A stretch of 64,000 bases of DNA, from assembly GCA_963978545.1 (NCBI GenBank), contig OZ021725.1, forward strand, positions 85,978,305-86,042,304, written 5' to 3'. The notes below the pieces were generated by a model. The model was not told where the DNA came from. It saw nothing but the letters and a program-made list of their open reading frames with translations, and did no database searches. The first letter of the stretch is position 1. Every line of letters begins with the position of its first letter. Shown here piece after piece: positions 26,930-37,129 of this stretch. Source of the DNA: Linyphia triangularis. Its lineage: Eukaryota; Arthropoda; Arachnida; Araneae; Linyphiidae. The translations under genes were made by a program, and so were the position numbers.

Positions 26930-28511
26930 GCTTATATTTCTTCATAGTAAAAAAATTTTGAAAATTTTACTTTTTGAACAATAATTCATTGAACATCGTC
27001 CCCTTGTGTATTTTCAATGAGGGAAATAGGCTCAAATACTTTCCTTTTCTTATTTTTGGTTGCAAATATGTGACGATTTGACTGCGGAATTCGACTCGGG
27101 TGATTTTTTCAATAACCCTGGGTCAAAAAAAAATTGAAAGAATTCGAAAATGTAGAAATTTGAAGTTTTCCGTACGATTAACATGTGGAAATTTAAAAAC
27201 GAAAAATTTTGATAGTGCACTATTTGGGACCAACTTTTCAACCACTTAATATTTTCTGAGTGTTATAAAATTGGAATTGGAGATTCTGCTATATACTAGC
27301 TTCAACTTCTTCATAGTAAAGAAATTTTGAAAATTTTACTTTTTGAACAATAATTCATTTAACATCGTCCCCTAATGTATTTTCAATGAGGGAAATTAGC
27401 TCAAATGCTTGACTTTTCTGATTTTTTGTTGCGAATATGTGACGATTTGACTGCGGAATTCGACTCGGGTGCTTTTTACCATAACCCTGGGTAAAAAAAA
27501 AATTGAAAGAATTCGAAAATGAAGAAATTTGAAGTTTTCCGTACGATTAACATGTGGAAAATTAAAAACGAAAAATTTTCATCTTGCACTTTTTGGGACC
27601 CTCTTTTGAACCACTTAATATTTTCTGCGTGTTATAAAATTGAAATTTTAGATTCTGCTATATACTAGCTTCAATTTCTTCATAGTAAAAAAGTTTTGAA
27701 AATTTTACTTTTTGAACAATAATTCATTGAACATCGTCCCCCCGTGTATTTTCAATGAGGGAAATAGGCTCAATACTTTCCTTTTCTTAATTTTGGTTGC
27801 AAATATGTGACGATTTGACTGCGGAATTCGACTCGGGTGATTTTTTCAATAACCCTGGGTCAAAAAAAAAAATGAAAGAATTCGAAAATGTAGAAATTTG
27901 AAGTTTTCCGTACAATTAACATGTGGAAATTTAAAAACGAAAATTTTTGATAGTGCACTTTTTCTGACCATCTTTTGAACCACTTAATATTTTCTGAGTG
28001 TTATAAAATTGAAATTTTAGATTCTGCTATATACTAGCTTCAATTTCTTCATAGTAAAAAAGTTTTGAAAATTTTACTTTTTGAACAATAATTCATTGAA
28101 CATCGTCCCCCCGTGTACTTTCAATGAGGGAAATAGGCTCAAATACTTTCCTTTTCTAATTTTTGGTTGCAAATATGTGACGATTTGACTGCGGAATTCG
28201 ACTCGGGTGATCTTTTCAATAACTCTGGGTCAAAAAAAAAAATTGAAAGAATTCGAAAATGTCGAAATTTGAAGTTTTCCGTACGATTAACATGTGGAAA
28301 TTTAAAAACGAAAAATTTTGATACTGCACTTTTTGGGACCATATTTTGAACCACTTAGTATTTTCTGAGTGTTATAAAATTGAAATTTTAGATTCTGCTA
28401 TATACTAGCTTCAACTTCTTCATAGTAAAGAAATTTTGAAAATTTTACTTTTTGAACAATAATTCATTGAACATCGTCCCCCCCGTGTATTTTCAATGAG
28501 GGAAATAGGCT
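26930..28511. repeat. Higher-order repeat, third partial copy lacking one monomer
   Basis: The monomers at 27050, about 27470, about 27860 and 28139 correspond to those at 23354, about 24130, about 24530 and 24812. The one at 23705 is missing: the spacing 27050-28139 is 1,089 bp against 1,458 bp in copy 2, a loss of exactly one unit. The array then stops abruptly at a T-run at 28511-28519. Confidence 0.8.
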
Positions 28512-28870
28512 TTTTTTTTAAAGGTTCTAGAAAAGTTGAATGTGCGTGTACTGTTATACAGGTAACATATGAGGTAACGAAAACCTTGTCATTTATTTGG
28601 CATTATACTTGCTGTGCCAAAGCTTCAAGGTGCGTGAAAACAGGGAGTTTGTAATTTGAGACTGGAAACGAAAAGTTTATTTTATTTTTATTATTTTTTT
28701 ATAGGAGGGAGTGATGACAATTAACCATTCCATCCAAAACATGTTTTTAAAAAAATCTAGAAAAGTTTAATGTGTGTAGTGTTGCACAGATAGCGTATAA
28801 GCTTACGAAAAGCTTGTCATTTACTTGGTACTTAGACTTGCTGTGCCAAAGTTTCAGGGTATAACTATCA
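28512..28870. repeat. Two diverged copies of a ~120-bp sequence at the satellite's right edge
   Basis: About 28513-28632 and 28744-28866 share TCTAGAAAAGTT, AATGTG, CTTGTCATTTA, CTTGGTA/TTTGGCA and ACTTGCTGTGCCAAAG in the same order. They are direct repeats about 230 bp apart. No coding potential was seen and the family is unknown. Confidence 0.65.
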
Positions 28871-29034
28871 CGAGAAGAGGGTTAGTAAAAGGTTTAGTGA
28901 AAAGGATAACAATGGCAACTCTCCGAAAAGGTTGTTTCTACATGGCTTCATATACAGTGTAAAACGTGTGGCAAGCTTATTATACGAAGGTTTACACAAC
29001 CTTTACTGTTAAAAGGCAGTGCATTGTTAAAAGG

Positions 29035-29336
29035 CAGTGCAGGGGATTTATGTATAAGCTAGACAAGCTGTAGCTTAGGGCCCCACTTGCATGGGGCCCC
29101 AAAAAAATTGTCCGAGTGAACAATGGACGATGTAAGTGGTGACTTTTGTTATGAATAAAACTAATTTTAAGTTAAAGATTTATTATTTCACTATCTTTGT
29201 ACTTCTTAATTGTATTTCAGTTTAACCCTCTAGATATCCGAAAATCATTTTTGGCACTGACATATAATATCTGGATTTATAAAGGGCCCCATATTTCAAA
29301 TAGCTTACGGCCTTATCAAGTCTAAATCCGGCCCTG
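29035..29336. mobile_element. hAT-like MITE, 302 bp, with 8-bp target duplication
   Basis: The left end reads CAGTGCAGGGGATTTA and the right end, read inward, CAGGGCCGGATTTAGAC. The element is flanked by TTAAAAGG at 29027-29034 and 29337-29344, a perfect 8-bp target-site duplication as made by hAT transposases. Inner copies of GGGCCCCA sit near both ends. It has no open frame and so is non-autonomous. The left flank also has an extra TTAAAAGGCAGTGCA copy at 29009, so the left boundary could be shifted by a local duplication. Confidence 0.75.
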
Positions 29337-29344
29337 TTAAAAGG

Positions 29345-30470
29345 TTGTGTAAAAGTTATGAAAAGCTTGTCTCAGGGCCATTTCGAGGGGAGGGAATTGT
29401 AAGAAGATTGAAATCCCTTCCAAAAAATTATCATAATTTATTATACATTAAATGGTATTTATAAAACTATTACTTGATATGTTAAGTTACAAGGGCATAT
29501 AATTTTGAAGTTCTTCATCAAAACTATGAACATTGACTGTATGAATTTTCACAACTTCTTTCATGTTTGTGTAGATGAGTAAAAATATCTCCCCCCCCCC
29601 CCCCTACACACGCCACAATGAAAGTCTAGTTATGACCTGATGTTAAGTGTGAAATAGGATCTTCTTTAAAAGACTTAAAATGGATGCAACCTTATCATCT
29701 GAACCTTGCATCCTTTTCGTTTAAAGGTTTATACAAGGTTTTGAAAAGGCTAAAAGGGTATCTGGATACTTTTTTCAATAAACAAATGCACTCATTTTTA
29801 AGTGCGTCCTTTCCTTTTAAAAATCTCCAAGAATTTTTGCATTTCTGTTTAGAAAACAATTCGGTCCTCTAATACAGAAAATTGGAACAAAGAAAAATGA
29901 GTTTTCTTTTCAAGGGATGTTTAGTTATGAGTTTAGCATTTCTTAATTCTTTGTTGACATTTAACGTAATAAATATGTATGTTTATTTATATTTAAATTT
30001 GTGTATTATTTATTAAAATCTACACAACTGCTCTGTTTAGTTGCAACGAAAAATATCCCTTAAATTGTTTGAAGAGATACACAATTATTGTTTACATCCT
30101 ATATACCACTTCCATCCATTTTCACAGCCCAGTAATTTTTTTTTTCTTTTTCCGACCAACCTGCCGATTCAAATTTGGTGGAATAAAGCATCAACAAATT
30201 GTTGCAAACACTAAATAATTTACTGGTGGAATAAGTGGAGTTGTTCCATGCAAATATTTTGCGGGTTGCTTTGTGTTGTTTTAAGTATAGTAGAAACTTC
30301 TGATCTGCTGAAGTATTTAATTTTCGGGTGTGGCAGAATTTTAGCAAAAGTACATAAAACACGTTCCGTTTAGGATATCTTCAAAATATGAAAGGCCTAG
30401 TTCTAACCTGTTGCCCGGTGTTTGAAGAAGGTCGATTTGTATTTTTGTGACTTTGCCATTTTTTTTTTTT
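29345..30470. other. Intergenic, AT-rich, with a C-run
   Basis: I see no gene. A run of about 16 C at 29591-29606 and a T-run at 30462-30477 are the only marked features. Short open frames at 29684-29872 (+) and 30099-30362 (-) have no recognisable domain. Confidence 0.5.
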
Positions 30471-31028
30471 TTTTTTCTTAAATCCCTTCATATTAACTCC
30501 GATTTTGTGCGTATGTATGTTTGTGATTATGTTTGGCTGGCAAATCTGCGAAGGCCTAATTTATCCCTTTGACTTCATCCAAATCGGTCTGAAACTTGGC
30601 AGATAGATGCGATGTCGATGACAATGCATTCGATCAAATTTTGAGGGGTGCGACTGTTACTAAATGGTCGGTATTACGGAGTACTAATAAACCAACTTGC
30701 CGTCATCCAATCGAGCTGAAATGGCATTTAACCGATCATTGAAGAAACTCTTTCCTGTTTCCAAAATTGTTTTAGTGAAAAAATAATAAAATTGTTTTAA
30801 TCAGAATAAATAAAACATGTTTCGAATGAGAGTGAATAAATTAACATTCATTTTTAATGATTAAATTTTGACAAGTATTCCACCGCATATTTTGATGATA
30901 GAGATGGCTTTTGCATCTAATTTTAAATAGTAAAAATAAACACACGCTGACAACAGAAACGACGCTATATTAATGAATACAAAAATTGGCAATGCATACA
31001 AAGGATTTACATTAAAAACTTTGTTTGA

Positions 31029-32811
31029 TGGATTTTGTTAATTACAGTAAAAAATTACGCATGATGTAATACGAGCAAATTATTTTTCTTTTCTTAACAC
31101 AATTTTTTTTAATCCTCGAAATTATTTTAAAATTGAGAAACCTTGGCGATACAAAAATCGATCACATCCAGATTGTAGATAAAATATTAAGTATTTTATT
31201 CTTTCTAAAACTGTTGAAAGAAAATGGAGATGTCTCGCCTGTGCACTAGTGGGAGTGAAATTTAAAATGTTTAGGGTAATTTAAGAAAAGCTTCTATTTG
31301 ATTTCTCATTCACTAGGCGCCATTGCATTTTGTCGTCAAATAATACTTACCACGTAAAAAGAAAAGTTTTGCCGCTACATTCAGATAAGAGATAAAAGAA
31401 TAATTATTTTTACTTTTTTTCGAAACTTGTGACGAAAATTGGAGCTGTCTCGTTTTTGCACCAGACGAAGTGAAATTAAAAATATTTAAAGAATCTTATG
31501 AAAAAGTTACTAAATGGCACTGCTTTTTGTTGTTAAATAGTACTTACTAGAATAAAAAGAAAACAAAAAGAAATGCATTGCACTCTTTGCTTAGAATAGG
31601 TGTTAAAAAAAAAAAAAAAAAAATTCGAATCACTACTTAGCAGTCCTGAGTCAAATATTTTGGAGTGGATTTTTTCCCTTTTATATAATGTTTCGATTTT
31701 CAAAAATAAATTTCCTTAAATTTCGAAAAGGGAAGTTCACATCAAAAAAGATAGTTCAACAGTTTTTTTTTTTTTTTTAAATTTTATTTATTTATTATTA
31801 TTTTTTTTAACAATAATTTCCGGCGTATTTTTCAGTTATTTTTAAAGCCATCTATAGTAATTTTTATTTTTTTAAGTGACTGATTTTAATCCCAAATTTC
31901 TATTTCTTTTTTCAAAATTATTCTGGAGAACTGTTTGTGCTTCTGCTTTTGTCAAAAGATCATTTATACAATTTATTAATGAGTACTAATATTTTCAGTA
32001 CATATAATTAAATGGCCTTAATGGCACCGAAAATTAACTGCTAGAAACATAACTATTGCAAATTCCTCCAACATGAACGTTTTCACATGAATTGGGCTAA
32101 TTCTGCCATATTTTAACTTTTTTTTTAAAAGTAAGTCAAAAATGAGGAATCATCAAAGTCTACATCAATCATTGTTAATAATTTCTTTTACATGTAATTG
32201 AAATTTGATTGAGCACTTTCAAAGAAGGATGTCGGCAATTTTTGTTTATAGCTCTGCATTTATAAACAAATCGTAACGTCAAATTCGAAATCGGATTAAT
32301 ATCAATTTGAAAATTTAAGTCAAGTTTTTTTTACCAAGTATAATCAAGTTTTTGAAAGCCAATTGGTTACAGCAATTATTTTTAATTAAGGATAAATCTA
32401 GTTTAAATTTAATTTAAAAGTTTCTTAGCTTGGTTTCTTCAAGAACGCCACGAATCTTGTTATAATTATTATTTTTTTGGCCTGGCAGTGCAAGTATACG
32501 TTAACTGCTTCTGAGATCTTATTTGTTGTTGGGTAAATAAAATTAAATTTACGAACAACTAAGCTATTTCGTTATATTTATGGTTATTTTTATATTTTTA
32601 TGTGTAAAATGTGTTGCATAGAGTGTTTTATTAGGTTTTCATTCGCTTTAGAACTTAACTAATTAATAACAAGCATCTTATAGACTAAATATTTATTTAT
32701 TTTTCTCTTTATGTATCGCTTTGTTCTTTAATATTGGCTTTTTAATTCAAAGAACGTATATTTTTTGTAAGAATATATTACTCGATGAAGTTTAAATGAA
32801 GTTTCAAATTC
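31029..32811. other. Interior of the long-inverted-repeat element, non-coding
   Basis: AT-rich, with homopolymer runs (A near 31606, T near 31761 and 33181). No gene, RNA or further element end was recognised in this part. Confidence 0.45.
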
Positions 32812-32819
32812 GTTGTCCT

Positions 32820-33534
32820 CAGTGCTAGAAGTGTGGGTAGACGCGGGGTGACGCGTCCCCCCACTTTAAAACCACTGAAACAGATCCCCCCACTTTCAAA
32901 AGAATTCAATCCGCCTAAAAACAACTAATGAAAAATAACATTAACCTTTAAATGTAGTGACACTGTGAAAAAGTTATTTAAATTTACATTTGAAAACTTT
33001 AAAAATATTTATGGTATATATATATATATCATATTATTATAAAAATGTATTGTACTACTTTGGGCATAAAGATATTAGTATTTTTACTAACAAATACAGT
33101 TACACTTTGTCAACTTTTAACTTTGGAGGAACTTTCATTTAAGTTAAGTATATATTCTTGTTTCATATAAAGACAAGCTATTTTTTTTTTTTTAATTCTC
33201 TATTAATTTAATTTCATGAAAGTATGCACATTTATAAGTATTTTTTAAATTTAAATAAACAGTTATGTATATAACATTGAATTATTACTTAACTTTCAAG
33301 TAAAAAAACTAAGTCGCCGAATATTCATTAAAATAACAAGTTTGGGATCCTCGTTTAATGCTAATATTAGGAAGTATAAATTATTTCTTTACTAGTTACT
33401 ATTTTTATTATAAGTTACGAATTTATAAAATTTATCGTTGAAGATGGGAAAAGGAGAGAGAGAGGGGGGGGGGGGGGCACTTGTCACCAAATTTTGGACG
33501 TCCCCCCACCTTTTTTTTACCACTTCTACCACTG
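32820..33534. mobile_element. hAT-like MITE, 715 bp, nested in the long-inverted-repeat element
   Basis: The ends are CAGTGCTAGAAGTGTGGG (left) and CAGTGGTAGAAGTGGTAA (right, read inward). Each is followed by a GTGGGGGG/GGGGTGACG-type stretch. A perfect 8-bp duplication GTTGTCCT lies at 32812-32819 and 33535-33542. CAGTG ends plus an 8-bp duplication are the hAT signature. There is no open frame. A G-run of about 14 lies at 33465-33478. Removing it restores a continuous interior of the host element. Confidence 0.85.
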
Positions 33535-34175
33535 GTTGTCCTAAAATTTGACACAAAAAAAAAAATTAAATTTTTTACTTATTGGATTTGATTTTTCGGC
33601 CAACTGTTTTTTGAAATGAACATAGAAATAATATAACGCATAAAAACGAAGTTTTTAATATAAATCCCTTATATGCATCGGCAATTTTCATATTCATTTA
33701 CATAGCGCCGTTTCTGTTGCCTGGATATGCTTGGTGTTTGCATCTAATTTCAAACATTAAAAATACCTCCTATCAGCAAAATATACGGTAAACTACTTTT
33801 CAAAATTTATTCAATAAAAATCAATGTGAATTCATACACTCACATCCAAATATATTTAATTTATTATGATTAAAACAGTTTTATTATTTATTTTTTAAAA
33901 CAATTTTAGTAACAGGAAGGAGTTTCTGCAATGATCGGTTAAATACTATTTCAGCGTGACGGATGAAGGCAAGTTAGTTCATTAGTATTCCGTAACAGCG
34001 ACCTTCTAGTGACAGCCCCCAAAATTTGATAGAAGGCATTGTTACCGACATATTATCTATATGTCAAGTTTCAGCCCGATTGGATGATGGCAAGGGGATT
34101 AATTAGGCCTCCGCAGATTTGCCCGCCATCGACAATCATACATGCACACAAAATCGAAGTTAATATAAAGGATTT

Positions 34176-34850
34176 AAAAAATCACGTTATAGAGAAACAT
34201 TTTTTCAATTAACGTGATTTTTAGACTTGACGATATCGCTGCAGTTTTGAAGCGCGAGACAATAATTATTTGAGCGTGCAGTAAAAATATCTGTCTAGGA
34301 AATTTTTTGAGGATTTTCCAACTCCCTCGTAGCAATTACTCAGTTTGGCCAAGAAAAGCAAGTACTTCTGTGCTTAGTACGGTGGTGTTTATTATATTCA
34401 TTTTAGGGAGACAGTGAGATATGTTATTGGTAAAGTGTGGAATGCCAATAAAGTGATACAGTTTTGCACACGTAGTTTTTCTGGTACATTAGGTCCAGCA
34501 GATACCAAGAATTCTGTGATTGGGTAACATTTAATAACAGAAACCTTCCACAGCAAAAGTTTGACAAAACTGATAACAATAACACTGACAAGTTTTTTTT
34601 AAGTAAAAAAATAACTAAAAAATAACTAAAATGTCGTTAAGTTGGTGAGTAAAGCTTCAAGCTTGCAGAGAAACTGATAATTGAATATCCAAGCTTCAAT
34701 GAAACATCTCTATTTGCAGTCAATATACAAGCTATCTTTTTAATTATTAAGGGAAAACTTTTCTAGCTGCATTTTAAAACACTTTGGTTAAATTTTATGG
34801 GCCTCCATTATAAGACAACACTATATTTTTTACTGGTCTTTAAGAGAAGC
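34176..34850. other. Intergenic with a small hairpin
   Basis: AAAAATCACGTTA at 34179 and TAACGTGATTTTT ending near 34222 form an inverted repeat just outside the long-inverted-repeat element. There is nothing else of note. Confidence 0.4.
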
Positions 34851-34854
34851 CCAA

Positions 34855-35066
34855 TTCAAGCCTGGGTGGCAGAATGCGCGGCTAGCATGAGAAAGGTCCC
34901 TCCATCGATGCTTGCCAGTTCGGGGGCTCTGCTGTCTCTCTTCAATCTGAGTAGGCGAGGTGGCGGCATTCATTACAAATATAGTCTCGTGTTGGTTGGT
35001 GGGCTGCCTAGAAGAACTTTTCTGTTTTTTCTCTTGCGAAGAACAAATGAGAGTCATATTTCTCTA
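34855..35066 (+). mobile_element. Candidate tRNA-derived SINE
   Basis: GGGTGGCAGAATGCGCGGCTAG at 34863 resembles a pol III A box and D-arm, and CCAGTTCGGGGGC at 34915 a degenerate B box, about 50 bp apart. This local stretch is richer in GC than its surroundings. No target duplication or clear tail was found, and overlapping open frames on both strands have no domain. The call is tentative. Confidence 0.35.
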
Positions 35067-35069
35067 TGA

Positions 35070-37128
35070 AACACTTCTTACGTCTTATGGATCCCGTGTA
35101 GTACATGGATTTTTAAGAAATTAACTGAAAATCGAATATTTAGTGAAACTCATACAAATTTGATGTGAACTTTTAAATATTATACATAGATGGCAGCACG
35201 AGAAAAATGCTGAGGCCAGAAGGGTGTCCACTGTCCATCCCGACGGTCTGTAAAAAATAGTCTGACTTGGTACGGAAGGTTTAATTTTTTTTTAATGTAA
35301 ATCTTACTTAACGGTTTTAAAAGCCTAATCCATTGAAAACCAAATAATTATTGATCTTGATTAAATCATCTTGAAATGCATTTTCCTAATTCATGTATTA
35401 AATTATGTTTAGGTAATGAAAAAGTTCTTATTAAATGTTTTATTGTTTTTATAAAATATTACTATCCACATTTTTCTATTCTGCGATTCATAATGATTAA
35501 ATGTAAATATTTAATAAAAACTATTAAAAATATGTCTATTGTTTAAGTATCTAATTACTTAATGGAATTAATATATTAGCAATATTTATAAAAAATTGAT
35601 CAATTATTATATTGAAATATCATCCGGCATGAATCCAAAATCACTGATACTATTTTCTTGCTCAGTACGCTTCTGTTTGTTATTTACGTGTTCTTCATCA
35701 ATCCGGAAATGTAAACAAAAAAACATTTTCTTCAAACAATTACCAATTTAAAATAATTTATGTACATAGATGGCAGCACTAATTATAAATCTAAGACTGA
35801 GTTCTGTAAAAAAATAATTTCTAAAATAATCTTATTTGTAATAAATAAACGTATTTATTTTCCAGAAAGGTGCACAGCGCATTCAGTGGAGAGCAGTCAT
35901 GTAAGATAGCAAAAATTTTGTTCCAAGTTTCTTTAATCCCTTAACGGCGTTTTTGGAATAGTTAAAAACAATCGACTTTTTATGCTACACCTTGTTTATG
36001 TAGTTAATTTAAAGTATATTTGGAATTTTTCCAATTTATTATTATTTTTTTTTTTTTTTTGGAAAATTATTTTTATGATTTCTAAAAAATATTGAGTGGA
36101 ACCCCAATCGCAATTCATTAACAAAGAAAAAAACTAAAATGTAGATTGGCAAATTTTCTTACCATAATGGGTTAAAAGTGAATAATACTTTTCTAGTGAA
36201 ATATTAACTAAAATTTTTATCCATTAAATTTCAATTCAATTGGAAGATGCTAGTTTTGAATACAAAAAAGAAGAAAAAAAAAAAAAAAAAATGAAACTTT
36301 TTACAAGAATATATAAAATGCATTTTGATCTATATCTGTACACCAACGCAATGATATTTGGTCGGTAGTTTTTAAAATTCTACACGCTACTAACTATGTT
36401 TTTAAAGTCAATTTTCAATCCTTTTTATTAACTCTTTTTTGTGTGTGTGTGTTTGTAGCGGAATATATTTGGAGGTCCGATTTAACCTATACATTCTATT
36501 AAGCTTTGAGTACAAAAAAAAGATCGATGTTTTTTTTCGTAGTTGTCAAACACTATGAAAATTCAATTCGATATGAATTTAAACTCTTAAAAGCAATTTG
36601 AAATTGCACATAAAAGTGACAATGTTTATAAAATAAAAAATTTTGTTTTTATGAGTTAATTTTTTATTATATTTTGAATCTTGAATAATTAAATAAAAAA
36701 CAGAGCACAATGAGAGCCGAAATATTGATTCCAAAAATATGTAATTGTTATCTGAAATACAATTTAAATATTTTTGGATTTTTGGTGTAATCGAACAGAA
36801 ATTTTTAATTCAAGTTTAAAACAGTTTTCTTGTGTCTTATGTAACAGATGGCGTTGCAATGGAGATCATGAAACTAGTTTGATATACTTAGCAAAAATTA
36901 TTGTTATTTCTTCAAATCATAAGGACCAACAAGATTATTTACTGAAGAGATGCAGAGCAGACTCATATAATGAGGTATTAGACGAATTGTCATTGTAGTT
37001 GCATTATTGTGATGCCATGGGTTCATGGTTTTGGTGTGGGTGATTTCAATTTTATTGCTTAAATCAGAAATTTTTATCAGTTATTTTTTTATTAAAAAAA
37101 AAAAAATAACGATGATTGCGTCAATAAT
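35070..37128. other. Intergenic, AT-rich
   Basis: No gene was recognised. The phrase ACATAGATGGCAGCAC occurs twice (35187 and 35764), and homopolymer A and T runs are frequent (36042-36060, 36271-36291). The frame at 36774-36998 (+) has no domain and no supporting context. Confidence 0.45.
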
Positions 37129-37129
37129 G

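Larger units (their letters stand above)
3517..28511. repeat. Satellite DNA array, ~368-bp unit, ~68 tandem copies
   Basis: The word CGATTTGACTGCGGAATTC recurs at 3841, 4209, 4578, 4947, 5313, 5681, 6049, 6418 and so on, a spacing of 366-369 bp, across the whole 25 kb without interruption. Each unit has two EcoRI sites 53 bp apart (for example 3854 and 3907), an A-tract after CCCTGGGT, and a nearly invariant GATTCTGCTATATACTAG. Two types with linked differences alternate. One has TAGTGCAC...TTTCAACCACTTATTATTTT...GGAATTGGAG. The other has TACTGCAC...TTTGAACCACTTAATATTTT...GAAATTTTAG. Open frames of 60-90 codons occur on both strands in most units but track the repeat and carry no domain. A role in pericentromeric or other heterochromatin is usual for such arrays but cannot be shown from sequence. 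Confidence 0.97.
30476..34175. mobile_element. 3.7-kb non-autonomous element with ~550-bp inverted terminal repeats
   Basis: The left arm 30476-31028 matches the reverse complement of 33637-34175 along its whole length. Shared anchors are TATTAACTYCGATTTTGTG, GCAAATCTGCGRAGGCCTAAT, ACCGATCATTG, TTTGGATGTGAG/TTCGAATGAGAG and GGCAATGCATA/GCCGATGCATA. The match stops sharply after ATTAAAAACTT. The arms are moderately diverged (roughly three quarters identical by eye) and the interior has no transposase-like frame. No target duplication was found. Fragments of the same arm occur at about 46632-46815, 53095-53360 and 60880-60968, so this is a dispersed family. The superfamily was not recognised. 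Confidence 0.75.

Noticed and set aside
3517..28511. Dozens of 60-92-codon frames on both strands as a small-protein gene family
   Set aside because: They follow the satellite period, occur on both strands of the same units and show no domain. They were kept only as a low-interest finding.
3517..28511. CRISPR-like array
   Set aside because: The whole 368-bp unit is repeated. There are no short repeats with unique spacers and no cas genes, and the context is eukaryotic.
30099..30362. 87-codon minus-strand gene
   Set aside because: It has no domain, sits in AT-rich intergenic sequence and is the length expected by chance.
33465..33478. G-runs (also 44873-44887, C-run 29591-29606) as telomere-like or quadruplex elements
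   Set aside because: They are single homopolymer runs without spaced G-tracts or telomeric units, and are prone to sequencing error.
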